Positions 18,039-25,978 of a stretch of 64,000 bases of DNA are shown here, piece after piece. A program made the translations under genes and the position numbers. Location of the stretch: NCBI GenBank assembly GCA_018240015.1, contig JAFEGJ010000005.1:1-64000 (forward strand), read 5' to 3'. The stretch is from Verrucomicrobiota bacterium. GTDB taxonomy: Bacteria; Chlamydiota; Chlamydiia; Chlamydiales; Rhabdochlamydiaceae. Below the pieces are notes generated by a model. It had not been told where the DNA came from. It did not search any database and worked only from the letters and a program-made list of their open reading frames with translations. Position 1 is the first letter of the stretch. Each line of letters begins with the position of its first letter.

Positions 18039-19348
18039 GAAGGAGATGGTATCAAAGAAGAGGCTAATTTGTTAGTAATATTTCTTGCGACCGTCTGGGA
18101 TCTGCTCACACAAAAGTGGGCGAGAGTTCCTTCAAAATAATTTCCTACTAAATAAAAGTTCGGAAAGCGCGCCGCGAGCATGCTCTCCAGAGCACGGATT
18201 CTAGGTTCGTGTCCCACTTCCATGAGAGGGCGGCCATGCTCAAAAATAGTTGCTTCTCCTCGATGGGGAACATCATTAATTTTCAAATGATTTTTCAAAG
18301 CTCTTACCGCTAGCTCGATAGCTTTTTCTTTATCAGCATCACTGTGGCGAAGTCGAACGGCGATGCGCGTTTCTTCTTTATGTTGGTTTTGTAGTGGCAT
18401 CACGAGCGAGTCAAAACGGGCAAGTAATGCCCCCTCTTCATTTTTAGGAGGAAAGAAGAACCCAAAACCTCTCTTAGGTAAGACTTTTTTGCGGTAGCCA
18501 AGGCACACCGAGGTAAGTCCTCCCACCGGGATGGATAAAAGCTCGGGTACCCATAATTTTCCGATGACCGGTGCCGGCAAAGCACTGCAAAGAATGTCTC
18601 CTTCGAGAACACCCTGAGAGGTTTCCACAAAATATTTTCCGTCTCGGTAATCAATTTTTTCCACTGCACAATTCGTTCGTATATGTCCTGCGAGAGCATC
18701 AACTAGAGCTTGGATAACAGCTTGTGATCCTTCAGGGAAATAGAGCCACTCCGTTTGATTCCATTGCGGACTCTTTCTTTTAAAACTCTGCCTCAAATAC
18801 GTTAAAAGAATGCTTCCATGCTGCTGCTCTGCGGCTTTAAGTTCTGGGAGGTAGGAATTGATCGACAATTTCTTGAGATCGCCTCCATTATATCCGCAGA
18901 CCATCGGTTCGAAGTATTTTTCCGCAATCGCCGGGCTAAACCGCCGGGATGCAAAATCGTAGATTGATTCATCCGCCGTATGAACAGGAGCGTTAATCTC
19001 TTTAAAAAAATGAGACCAAACATCCAAGGAGAAAAGAGATACCTGCTGCATCTTTCCTTTCCAGGAAAAATACCTCTTCAAATACGGAGGCTCTGCAACC
19101 GCTGCCTTTTTATCCAATTCCAGCATTTTAAAAAGCTGAGAAAGGCCACTGTGTCCATCTGACTTAAACAAACAAGGTCCGCGCTCGAAAAAAAATCCCG
19201 TCGAAATATCCGTCCCGAACACTCCCCCTGCGCGCGAGCTTTTTTCCACCACGGTGATATCACCGATAGGGGAATTGCGCTTGAGGAAATAGGCTAAAGA
19301 CAGCCCTGATATGCCGCCCCCCAAAATGATGACGCGTTTGGACTTCAT
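18035..19348 (-). CDS. hemY: Protoporphyrinogen oxidase-like protein, HemY type (copy 2)
   Basis: A second HemY-like FAD protein of 437 residues, homologous throughout to copy 1 at 5635-6852. It has GGGISGLSLAYFL at the N-terminus, VVEKSSRAGG, TGFFFERGPCLFKS, and the C-terminal NFYLVGNYFEGT flavin segment. Its function may be the same oxidation step, or a related porphyrin or tetrapyrrole substrate. It is the first gene of the efflux operon, overlapping tolC by 4 bases, so its expression is tied to export. A start at 19366 is possible. 19348 (MKSKRV) is chosen because the FAD motif normally begins within a few residues of the start. Confidence 0.85.
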   Translation of the reverse strand: MKSKRVIILGGGISGLSLAYFLKRNSPIGDITVVEKSSRAGGVFGTDISTGFFFERGPCLFKSDGHSGLSQLFKMLELDKKAAVAEPPYLKRYFSWKGKMQQVSLFSLDVWSHFFKEINAPVHTADESIYDFASRRFSPAIAEKYFEPMVCGYNGGDLKKLSINSYLPELKAAEQQHGSILLTYLRQSFKRKSPQWNQTEWLYFPEGSQAVIQALVDALAGHIRTNCAVEKIDYRDGKYFVETSQGVLEGDILCSALPAPVIGKLWVPELLSIPVGGLTSVCLGYRKKVLPKRGFGFFFPPKNEEGALLARFDSLVMPLQNQHKEETRIAVRLRHSDADKEKAIELAVRALKNHLKINDVPHRGEATIFEHGRPLMEVGHEPRIRALESMLAARFPNFYLVGNYFEGTLAHFCVSRSQTVARNITNKLASSLIPSPS

Positions 19349-19531
19349 GCACTCCCGGTTACTCAATTACAGACTAGGGCGAAAGGCTCTATCCTTATTC
19401 ATCGCACACCCTAATTTCAGTCGAACGTCGTTCAAAGATCTTAATACATTTTAAACATTTGGTGCAAAATAATTTCTCCAGATATGATTGCAAGCCATGT
19501 ATGCATGTTTGAACAGCAAGGAGAAGTAAAT

Positions 19532-20104
19532 ATGAAATATCTCATTTTTCTATTGGGTTGTTTGATCAGTTTGACAGGATGTTCTTCCAAAACAAGTTTA
19601 GGCTACACATCGGTAATAGAAAAGCAGCAGCCGAATCATATTTCTTTGAAATTGCAAGAATTTGAAGACCAAAGAACCGATGGCCAGAACATCGGATCTA
19701 TCCGAAACGGATATGGAATGACCATCATTCGTATTTTCACCGATGATAGCATCCCCGATTGGGTAGCCAATGCCTTAAAAACAGAGCTCACCAATGCTGG
19801 CTACACCATTGTCAGCGGAGATACTCCTTCCGATTATTCCATCGAAGGCAAGATCAAAAAACTCTACGCGACCACATACCTTATTTACCACGGTCGTATG
19901 TCAGTAGAAATTACCCTAAAAAAAGGACAAGACGTGATTTTCCAGAAACTCTATGAAACCGACAAAGACAACGGAGTCAACTGGATGGGCCAAACCGCAA
20001 GCTGTGCCGAAACACTCAAAATCAATCTGCAAGAAATCTGCCGAAGATTTGATGAAGATATTAAGCAGGCGCTTTTGGTTCCAGCTGCTTTGAATCCTTT
20101 GTAG
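19532..20104 (+). CDS. YajG-like lipoprotein (copy 1)
   Basis: A 190-residue predicted outer-membrane or periplasmic lipoprotein. The signal ends in the lipobox LTGC at residue 17. The mature part (LKLQEFEDQRTDGQNIGSIRNGYG, then IPDWVANALKTELTNAGY) matches the uncharacterised YajG-type lipoprotein family. A paralogue lies at 32092-32685, sharing among others ALKTEL(T/S)NAGY and NLQEICR. The start at 19532 follows AAGGAG by 7 bases; the in-frame ATG at 19484 lacks a signal-like beginning. No function is established for the family. The two copies bracket the AT-rich accessory region. Confidence 0.75.
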   Translation: MKYLIFLLGCLISLTGCSSKTSLGYTSVIEKQQPNHISLKLQEFEDQRTDGQNIGSIRNGYGMTIIRIFTDDSIPDWVANALKTELTNAGYTIVSGDTPSDYSIEGKIKKLYATTYLIYHGRMSVEITLKKGQDVIFQKLYETDKDNGVNWMGQTASCAETLKINLQEICRRFDEDIKQALLVPAALNPL

Positions 20105-20158
20105 AGTTTAAGGCTTTATAAATGGCAAAAATGAGATCGCGCACGCAAAAGATATATT

Positions 20159-20317
20159 ATGGAAGTAACTTTTTACCTCATTTTTCTTTATATCCTTAGA
20201 AGAATCAAACGGGAAAGCAGATGCTTAGTATATGTAGGACGACAAGGCAATTTGATAAGAAAATTTCCTCCCAAAAAGAAGCGACTTGTGCGTAAATTCG
20301 GTAAATTGCGCATTTGA
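20159..20317 (+). CDS. Possible 52-residue basic small protein
   Basis: ATG at 20159 to TGA at 20317 encodes 52 residues with a hydrophobic N-terminal third (FYLIFLYIL) and a strongly basic C-terminal part containing PPKKKRLVRKFGKLR, which resembles a nuclear localisation signal. There is no ribosome-binding site upstream (AGATATATT), so translation is doubtful and chance is a real alternative in AT-rich DNA. Confidence 0.2.
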   Translation: MEVTFYLIFLYILRRIKRESRCLVYVGRQGNLIRKFPPKKKRLVRKFGKLRI

Positions 20318-20494
20318 AATTCTTGTCAGGATTTTTCAGCTGCACGATAATATAGTTTGCGTTTTTTTATAATATTAAATAAATTGCAAATGGCTGTAAT
20401 CGCTTTTCAAAAAGAATTAGGAGAATGTTAAACTCTTCCCAAGCTGTTGCAACCAGCTAGAAATAAGCGATGAACTCACAGGAGTCCATTTTCT

Positions 20495-20523
20495 TTGAAT
20501 AAATTTTAACAATAAAGTAGACT
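20495..20523 (+). promoter_or_regulatory. Possible sigma-70-type promoter for the toxin gene
   Basis: TTGAAT (20495-20500), a 17-base spacer and TAGACT (20518-20523) lie 25 bases before the toxin ATG at 20548. The -35 is good and the -10 weak. Such matches are frequent in AT-rich DNA. Confidence 0.3.
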
Positions 20524-20547
20524 GCCCTAAAGCAATTACTGGCTAAT

Positions 20548-22749
20548 ATGCGGCTTACCCTAATCCTTATCATAAAATGTTCGATAGCCCTTTATGCTGA
20601 ATCGCCTATTCAGATTTTCTCGCCAAAAGTGTTCATGACTAATCATGACGATATATGTCTTCAACATTTAAAAGAAGATGCAGAGGCCGGATCTCTTTTT
20701 AAATGGGGCTGGCAAGATATTCATTACAACAGGGATGATCCCATACCATACAGGCCAGAATCTAATTGGTGGAAGCATGAATCCCAAGAATTTTTCTTGG
20801 TTTCAGAGCTAGTAAAGAAAGTAGAGCCTTATTTAGAGCTTATTCCTCAAAGGTTAGGTAAAGTATGTTCATTTCACTATTGCCACGATTGCAAAAAGCC
20901 TGTCGTCACATGGGATATTCACGTTCCTGAAAGAGATTCATCCGGAAAAATAGTTTGGCGTGATGAAAACAGAAATATTGTTATCGAAGATGATGACGAG
21001 GTCGATGTTTTTTCATTTGGGAAAAATATAAGAAACTATAAATGCTTATGTCATGAATCTCGGGTAGAAAACTCGAATGTTTCTGCGGTTAATAAGGGTA
21101 ATTGGGAGCAATGTAAATTACCTCAAATTGAAAACGCCTATTTTGAATGGCATAATCAAGATTACTTTCGGTTTTTTGAGCAATTTCTTAGCTATTGTAG
21201 TGAGAATAAGTTGTGTACTTGCTATTGGCCTCAACTTTCCAAGAAAGCGTTAGATATTAGTAACTTAGCTTATGATAAAATGATAGATATCATTTTTGAT
21301 TTTGAGCTTATTTGCGAAGCCTTAGATGAAGTTGAAGATCACCCTTCGCTCAATTTTTTCCGTCATTTAACTTTTCGCAACTGTCACCAAGTAGCGAAAG
21401 GTTTATTAACCCATACATTTTTTTATTCAAATTATCATCAAGTAAATATGGATATGAACAGTTTTGCAAAAGAGATCACAAACTGTGAATTTTCAAGCAA
21501 ACATGAAATACAAAAGCAAATAGAAAGACTGGAACCTTTATCTGCTGTTTTTATAAATGAAATCCAACCTTTGTTCCTGGACCTCTATACAGAGTGTTTG
21601 CATAAACATCCCCATCCCAAGATTTTCTATGAACGTGGTATGCTCCGGATGCACCGAGGGGAGTACCAGGAGTTTCTCGAGGACATCCGTGAACTTATAA
21701 GGTTATCCGAAAAGGATCGCTATGAAGATTTGTTGACATCGGACTTATATCTTTGTGAAGGATCTTCTTATAATGAAGTAGGTCTATACGATCAAGCTGT
21801 TGTAAGCCTTACTAAGGCCATCCAAAAAAATCCTCAAAATAAAGAAGCCTACTTCGAAAGAGCTGCTGCTTATTTTGAGCTGGGGAATTTTGACCAAGCT
21901 CTGCAAGACTATTTGCAGAGCGGAGTAAAATTGAAATCAGGAAGTGGAAACTGGTTAGATTTTTCCGGAGGGTTAATGATAGGGCTCAAAAATGGTGGTG
22001 CCTTGTCTTTAGATCAATTTTTACCATCGCTTTACAGTTCTGCTAAGGGCTTGGGTGGTTTTCTTTGGGCAACAATACTTCATCCTATCGAAACTCCGCG
22101 CCAATTAGGCACAGATGTGGGTGAATTCATTCTCCTTCTAAAGGATTGCGATAAAAAAGAACTGGCGCAGCTTTTAGTTCCAGAAATGTACGATTTAGTA
22201 GTTACTTGGGATGAATTAAGCCAAAAAGAACGAGGACAGAAAGCAGGTTTTTGCTTGGGAAAATACGGAACAGATATTTTGCTCCCTGTTGCAACACTTA
22301 AAGGGGTAAAATATGTCAATTCCTATCGTAAAATTAGGCAAACTGAAAAATTATGCGCTTTGGAAACCCTCGCTCAATCTCAACAGAGCAAATCAGAGCT
22401 AACTCAAGCGGCTGTCAAATGGGACAAGCAGAGGAGAGAATGGTTTGCGAATGTAAAAATTATAGCAGATAAGCAAGGCAAACATATTGTAAATCACAAA
22501 AATTTCAAGGTAGGAAATAGTGAGTGGACTCACCCAGATCCACAGGGTATCTTGAATAAACATGCAGGCAAAGGCCAAAAAATCAAAGGTATTCCCGGAG
22601 AAGGGGACTATAGAGAACGGATCGATTGTGGCGAAATAATCGGCTATTTTATTAATGATGAGACAAAAGAAAGGATACCAACAACCATGGCTACCATACG
22701 TTATAGTAAAAATGGTGCTCATATAGTTCCCGCAGCACCAAAAAAATAG
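20548..22749 (+). CDS. Polymorphic toxin: secreted TPR protein with C-terminal Ntox50-like domain
   Basis: A 733-residue protein. A signal peptide (about 1-18) is followed by a Cys-containing N-terminal region (FHYCHDCKKP, KCLCHES, LCTCYW). TPR-like repeats lie near 365-465 (YNEVGLYDQAVVSLTKAIQKNPQNKEAYFERAAAYF). A hydrophobic/helical linker (about 470-635) comes next, then a distinct C-terminal module (about 640-733). That module has KHIVNHKNF, LNKHAGKGQ, ERIDCGEIIGYF, TTMATIRYSKNGAHIVPA, the layout I recall for polymorphic toxin type 50 (predicted nuclease). Variable toxin tips behind long trafficking regions, followed at once by a small immunity-like gene, define this class. The target (rival bacteria or host) is inferred. 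No Shine-Dalgarno site is seen. Confidence 0.65.
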   Translation: MRLTLILIIKCSIALYAESPIQIFSPKVFMTNHDDICLQHLKEDAEAGSLFKWGWQDIHYNRDDPIPYRPESNWWKHESQEFFLVSELVKKVEPYLELIPQRLGKVCSFHYCHDCKKPVVTWDIHVPERDSSGKIVWRDENRNIVIEDDDEVDVFSFGKNIRNYKCLCHESRVENSNVSAVNKGNWEQCKLPQIENAYFEWHNQDYFRFFEQFLSYCSENKLCTCYWPQLSKKALDISNLAYDKMIDIIFDFELICEALDEVEDHPSLNFFRHLTFRNCHQVAKGLLTHTFFYSNYHQVNMDMNSFAKEITNCEFSSKHEIQKQIERLEPLSAVFINEIQPLFLDLYTECLHKHPHPKIFYERGMLRMHRGEYQEFLEDIRELIRLSEKDRYEDLLTSDLYLCEGSSYNEVGLYDQAVVSLTKAIQKNPQNKEAYFERAAAYFELGNFDQALQDYLQSGVKLKSGSGNWLDFSGGLMIGLKNGGALSLDQFLPSLYSSAKGLGGFLWATILHPIETPRQLGTDVGEFILLLKDCDKKELAQLLVPEMYDLVVTWDELSQKERGQKAGFCLGKYGTDILLPVATLKGVKYVNSYRKIRQTEKLCALETLAQSQQSKSELTQAAVKWDKQRREWFANVKIIADKQGKHIVNHKNFKVGNSEWTHPDPQGILNKHAGKGQKIKGIPGEGDYRERIDCGEIIGYFINDETKERIPTTMATIRYSKNGAHIVPAAPKK

Positions 22750-22758
22750 GAGCGATTA

Positions 22759-23085
22759 ATGTCTTCTCAATCTCCTAAAAATTCCAAAAAATATCCTCTA
22801 GATCGTATTCGTGCAATTCTTACGATGAACAGATCTCTTTGGGGTGAAGTGTCACCAGCATTGCGTGCATCAAAAGTTAGCTGGGATAACGAAAGCGTAT
22901 TTCTTTTTTTTTATTATGATGGAGAAATTTCGGAAGAAGATCGAGAGTCTGCGGAGTGCGTGGCAACAGAATTTATATCTAGCTACCCTGAATATAATTT
23001 AAATGTTGAGATTGTCCGATTGGACTATCCTCTTGCGATCCCGCATGTTGAAGGACAAGAATTAATCTATCACCGTCGAGAATAA
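22759..23085 (+). CDS. Predicted immunity protein for the toxin
   Basis: A 108-residue acidic soluble protein, nine bases after the toxin stop with a good AGGAG site, hence surely co-transcribed. Its core (ALRASKVSWDNESVFLFFYYDGEISEEDRESAECVATE, then IVRLDYP) is a conserved pattern I associate with small proteins next to toxins, but I cannot name the family. The size, the acidity and the position directly behind a toxin tip fit an inhibitor that shields the producer. Cognate pairing is inferred. Confidence 0.6.
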   Translation: MSSQSPKNSKKYPLDRIRAILTMNRSLWGEVSPALRASKVSWDNESVFLFFYYDGEISEEDRESAECVATEFISSYPEYNLNVEIVRLDYPLAIPHVEGQELIYHRRE

Positions 23086-23112
23086 ATGGATTGTATGGTC
23101 AAGGGGTCATAA

Positions 23113-23268
23113 AGTGATTTTTCAAAGAGAATCGTAACAGTACAAGAAGAGCACGCATTGTTCCAGCAAAACCAAAACAGAGATTCTCCATATATGCATC
23201 TTGAGGAGCTTCAAGATGAAGATTGGGTTGATGCAACGAGTGGGCATATGATTTTTCCCAAGGGCTGA
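23113..23268 (+). pseudogene. Possible remnant of a displaced toxin or gene tail
   Basis: Between the immunity gene and the next small gene, a frame stays open for 51 codons after a TAA and ends in DWVDATSGHMIFPKG followed by TGA. It has no start codon with a ribosome site near its beginning. It may be the tail of an older gene, such as a previous toxin tip, left by recombination. This is tentative. Confidence 0.2.
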
Positions 23269-23273
23269 AATTT

Positions 23274-23471
23274 ATGAGAAAATATGTATTCGAAAATCAA
23301 TCAATTAAGTTGGTTATAGAAGAGGATATAGAGGGTTGTTATCTCTATATATATGAAGAACCAAAAGCATTTCGGCCATCACAAGATTATTTTCTTATTT
23401 CGCTAGAAAATGCTTTTAAAAAAGCTCAAAAAAAGTACGGTATTACAAAAGACCAATGGATAGGATCGTGA
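23274..23471 (+). CDS. Small immunity-like protein A (paralogue of 23719 gene)
   Basis: 65 residues, MRKYVFENQSIKLVIEEDIEGCYLY then YFLISLENAFKKAQKKYGITKDQW. It is clearly homologous to the 78-residue gene at 23719 (IKLVI(E/K)ED, then DY, then YG(I/V)(T/A)KDQW). Acidic and soluble, no signal peptide. Small genes of this type commonly sit behind toxin genes as orphan immunity genes. The function is inferred only. The ATG lies close after the preceding remnant, and no strong ribosome site is visible (GGGCTGAAATTT). Confidence 0.55.
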   Translation: MRKYVFENQSIKLVIEEDIEGCYLYIYEEPKAFRPSQDYFLISLENAFKKAQKKYGITKDQWIGS

Positions 23472-23477
23472 GGTTAT

Positions 23478-23717
23478 ATGCGTATATTTAATGATGAAGC
23501 AGATTGCAAATTGGATTCTGTAACGCTCTTTTTAACAGAACGTGAACTTCGTCAATTGATTAGTTATGCTAGGCAGCTGATCGAAAGGCCTTTGGCTGAT
23601 CATCATCATCTTTCGAGTGAAGATTATCAAAAAGAGATAACTATTTGTATATATAATGAAGAAGATTCCAGCAACTTCAGCACTCGCGCGCAAAAATTAA
23701 TAAAAGAAGATCGGTAA
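23478..23717 (+). CDS. Small immunity-like protein B
   Basis: 79 residues: FNDEADCKLDSVTLFLTERELRQLISYARQLIERPL, then DHHHLSSEDYQKEITICIY and a charged tail ending LIKEDR. It lies 6 bases after gene A and one base before the GTG of the 78-residue paralogue of A. A weak GAGG precedes the ATG. I recognise it as a conserved partner of the A-type small protein but cannot name the family. Co-expression with the toxin locus is likely from strand and spacing. Confidence 0.55.
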   Translation: MRIFNDEADCKLDSVTLFLTERELRQLISYARQLIERPLADHHHLSSEDYQKEITICIYNEEDSSNFSTRAQKLIKEDR

Positions 23718-23718
23718 A

Positions 23719-23955
23719 GTGACAAACAATAATCGTAAAAAATATACATTTGAAAGCGAGTTAATTAAGTTGGTTATAAAAGAGGATAGAGCTGGATATT
23801 ATCTGTTTATTTTTAAAGATCTTTCCTCTCCGATACCCACTGAAGATTATCTATATTCTGCTTTAGATGAAGTTTTCGAGATGGCGCGCAGAGAATACGG
23901 TGTTGCAAAAGATCAATGGGTTGAATCAACATTTGAGGTAATCCTCAGAGACTAG
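23719..23955 (+). CDS. Small immunity-like protein A2 (paralogue of 23274 gene)
   Basis: 78 residues from a GTG at 23719, one base after the previous stop. It shares the A-type pattern (YTFESELIKLVIKEDRAGYYLFIF, then DYLYSALDEVFEMARREYGVAKDQWVE) with the 65-residue protein two genes upstream. A-B-A2 therefore looks like a duplicated small-gene unit. The role is inferred as immunity or an accessory to toxin neutralisation. No membrane segment. Confidence 0.55.
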   Translation: MTNNNRKKYTFESELIKLVIKEDRAGYYLFIFKDLSSPIPTEDYLYSALDEVFEMARREYGVAKDQWVESTFEVILRD

Positions 23956-24213
23956 CCCACAAATGTGAATCGAAGTCTCTTCTGAGAGGCTGGGAAATCC
24001 CCATAGAGATTTAGCCACCAAATTTCTTTCATCTCCAGAAATGTTTCCTTCCCAGTTTTCTTTGCAACCTCTGCGTCTATTTTCAATTCTACGAATCTGT
24101 AACCTGAACTTTATCAATAATATTAAATTAACTTAACATAAATAAATTAGTTAAGCTGTTTTGAATTCTTCATTGTTATAGAATCATAAATTTGTTTCAA
24201 AAAGGAGAAAAAA

Positions 24214-24951
24214 ATGAAACGACTTGCGATTCTTTCAGCGATTCTAACTAGTGCTGCATTTGCAGACATTCAATCAACATCAACAACTCCAGCAAAAGAA
24301 AATCCACATCAGATCTCTGCTGGCGTGGATGCATTTTGGCAACGCCTTAAAACTAGAAGCTATACGGACAACGGTGCATTCATTGGATCGAGATTTAGTT
24401 ATCAGTATATTAAACCCGATGCTCTTTATTTTGGTTTAGAGGCGATGCTGGCTGAAGGTAGAGTGAAGACAGAATATGAACCCAGGTTCGATTTTTGGTC
24501 ATGGTCTTACCATAAAAAGCCGAATGCACATTTCACTTCTTACTGGCTCAATACTGAAACTCGCATGGGTTATGCCTTTCAACTCAGCGCTTCTTCCATA
24601 ACACCCTTCATCGGTTTTGGTTACACCTCTTGGGAACCAATCAAAAACCAACACTATTTCATGGACTGGTTTTATACGACAGCAGGTGTTCGCATTAATC
24701 AGAAATTATCCGATAGAGTCGATTTTGGTTTGAACACCAAGATCAACTATGCCTTCAAAGTCAAACACCACGCACGCCGCAATTTTCCTGGAGAGAAATT
24801 CTGGGGCTATGAAGTTGGTGTGCCAGTTACTTTGCATGTTAACGAAGCCAAAACACACGATATTCAGTTGCAGCCGTACTTTCAGTGTGTCGACATAAAA
24901 TCCAACTTCTTCAATCTTGGGGGACGTTTGGACTTCATTTTCAGATTCTAA
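24214..24951 (+). CDS. Small outer-membrane beta-barrel protein
   Basis: A 245-residue protein with a Sec signal (MKRLAILSAILTSAAFA, cleavage near 17/18). A succession of alternating aromatic strands follows (YQYIKPDALYFGLEAML, TETRMGYAFQL, ITPFIGFGYTSW, LQPYFQCVDIKSNFFNLGGRLDFIF), ending in the terminal Phe typical of barrel proteins recognised by BamA. No named family is recognised. It has a strong ribosome site (AAAAAGGAGAAAAAAATG). The gap upstream (23956-24213) holds an AT-rich TTAACT/AGTTAA inverted repeat but no clear promoter. Confidence 0.75.
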   Translation: MKRLAILSAILTSAAFADIQSTSTTPAKENPHQISAGVDAFWQRLKTRSYTDNGAFIGSRFSYQYIKPDALYFGLEAMLAEGRVKTEYEPRFDFWSWSYHKKPNAHFTSYWLNTETRMGYAFQLSASSITPFIGFGYTSWEPIKNQHYFMDWFYTTAGVRINQKLSDRVDFGLNTKINYAFKVKHHARRNFPGEKFWGYEVGVPVTLHVNEAKTHDIQLQPYFQCVDIKSNFFNLGGRLDFIFRF

Positions 24952-25032
24952 AAATCGAAGAGAGAGGGAGAGTGCTCGGTTGCCTTCAATCACCTACTTC
25001 TTCAGGGTAGTGGTAAACCTCTCTTATTTAGT

Positions 25033-25896
25033 CTAGGTCAACGTGCAGTACGTACAGCACGCGCCATAAGAATCCACCTCAAAAACTCCATCTTTATATT
25101 CCCCAATCTTATATCCACGAAGAACTCTTTTGCCTGTCCATATTTTGTCTTCTTTATAAATACCAATATCAGTATAAGCGCCATAAGAAAAATAGAATTT
25201 GCCTTGCCCATGTTTTTTGCCATTTTCATAAGCGCCTACAAAATAGGAACCCTCATGACTGTCCCATCTACCCTGTCCATGCCTATTACCATTTTTCCAT
25301 TCACCCTTATATACGCCTCCAGAAGAGGCCCATCTAAATGTTCCATTCCCATGCTCCTGCCCTTCCTTCCATTCGCCATCATATATATCTCCATTTGAAT
25401 GCGTATAAACGCCCTTTCCTTCTCGATAGCCCAAAGCGTATTCCCCTTCATATTTGTTGCCGTCAGGCCAAAATGTCAGCCCTTTACCATGTTGTTGTCC
25501 ATCAGCCCATTCTCCTTCGTGCCTTGTTCCATTAGATAATTTTAAAACCCCTCTCCCATGGAATTTCCCTTTTTGCCATTCACCTTCGTATTGCTTTCTT
25601 TCCATACCTGGATGATATGTAAGAGTCCCCCTTCCATGGGGCTCACCATTTTGCACATCACCAACGTACCGACCATCAGAAAGTGTCAGCGTTTGTTGTG
25701 TTGTAACTTGCGGGAGCGGAACATTGGCTCGTTGCACTTCTTGCTGAGCGGCCATTTGCTTCGAAATGATTTGCATAGCCCGTCCCAGCACGACTGGGTC
25801 GACCTGAATTGGATTTTGGCTGGAAGTTTGAATTGCTCCGCTTTGAGGCAAATTTGTTTGCAACAAGGGTGTTTTTTCACTAATCTTATCTGTCAT
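25033..25896 (-). CDS. MORN-repeat protein with CaaX-like C-terminus (copy 1)
   Basis: 287 residues. A polar N-terminal segment (about 1-65, TPLLQTNLPQS and QIISKQMAAQQEVQRANVPLPQV) is followed by about eight MORN repeats of the YEGEWxxGKxHGxG type (66-255). A tail ends ACCTYCTLT. MORN repeats bind membrane lipids or act as scaffolds. The last four residues, CTLT, preceded by two more cysteines, resemble a eukaryotic prenylation box. No signal peptide, so a type III effector is plausible (inference). The ORF extends to 25938, but the ATG at 25896 is right because AAGGAG is 8 bases upstream. Confidence 0.8.
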   Translation of the reverse strand: MTDKISEKTPLLQTNLPQSGAIQTSSQNPIQVDPVVLGRAMQIISKQMAAQQEVQRANVPLPQVTTQQTLTLSDGRYVGDVQNGEPHGRGTLTYHPGMERKQYEGEWQKGKFHGRGVLKLSNGTRHEGEWADGQQHGKGLTFWPDGNKYEGEYALGYREGKGVYTHSNGDIYDGEWKEGQEHGNGTFRWASSGGVYKGEWKNGNRHGQGRWDSHEGSYFVGAYENGKKHGQGKFYFSYGAYTDIGIYKEDKIWTGKRVLRGYKIGEYKDGVFEVDSYGACCTYCTLT

Positions 25897-25978
25897 AAAC
25901 ATTCTCCTTGTATTTTTAAAGAGATTGCCTTCAATCACCTACTCTTGAAGCGTAGAGTGGAATCTCTCCTAATTAATC

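Larger units (their letters stand above)
20105..20547. other. 443-base AT-rich intergenic stretch before the toxin gene
   Basis: No RNA gene or mobile element is recognised. It contains one short open frame (20159-20317, listed separately) and a possible promoter close to the toxin start. The sequence is markedly more AT-rich than the heme and efflux genes to the left, marking the start of the accessory region. Confidence 0.5.

Noticed and set aside
23926-24117. 63-codon minus-strand frame
   Set aside because: Basic, low-complexity translation, no ribosome site, and it overlaps the end of the small immunity-like gene; likely chance.
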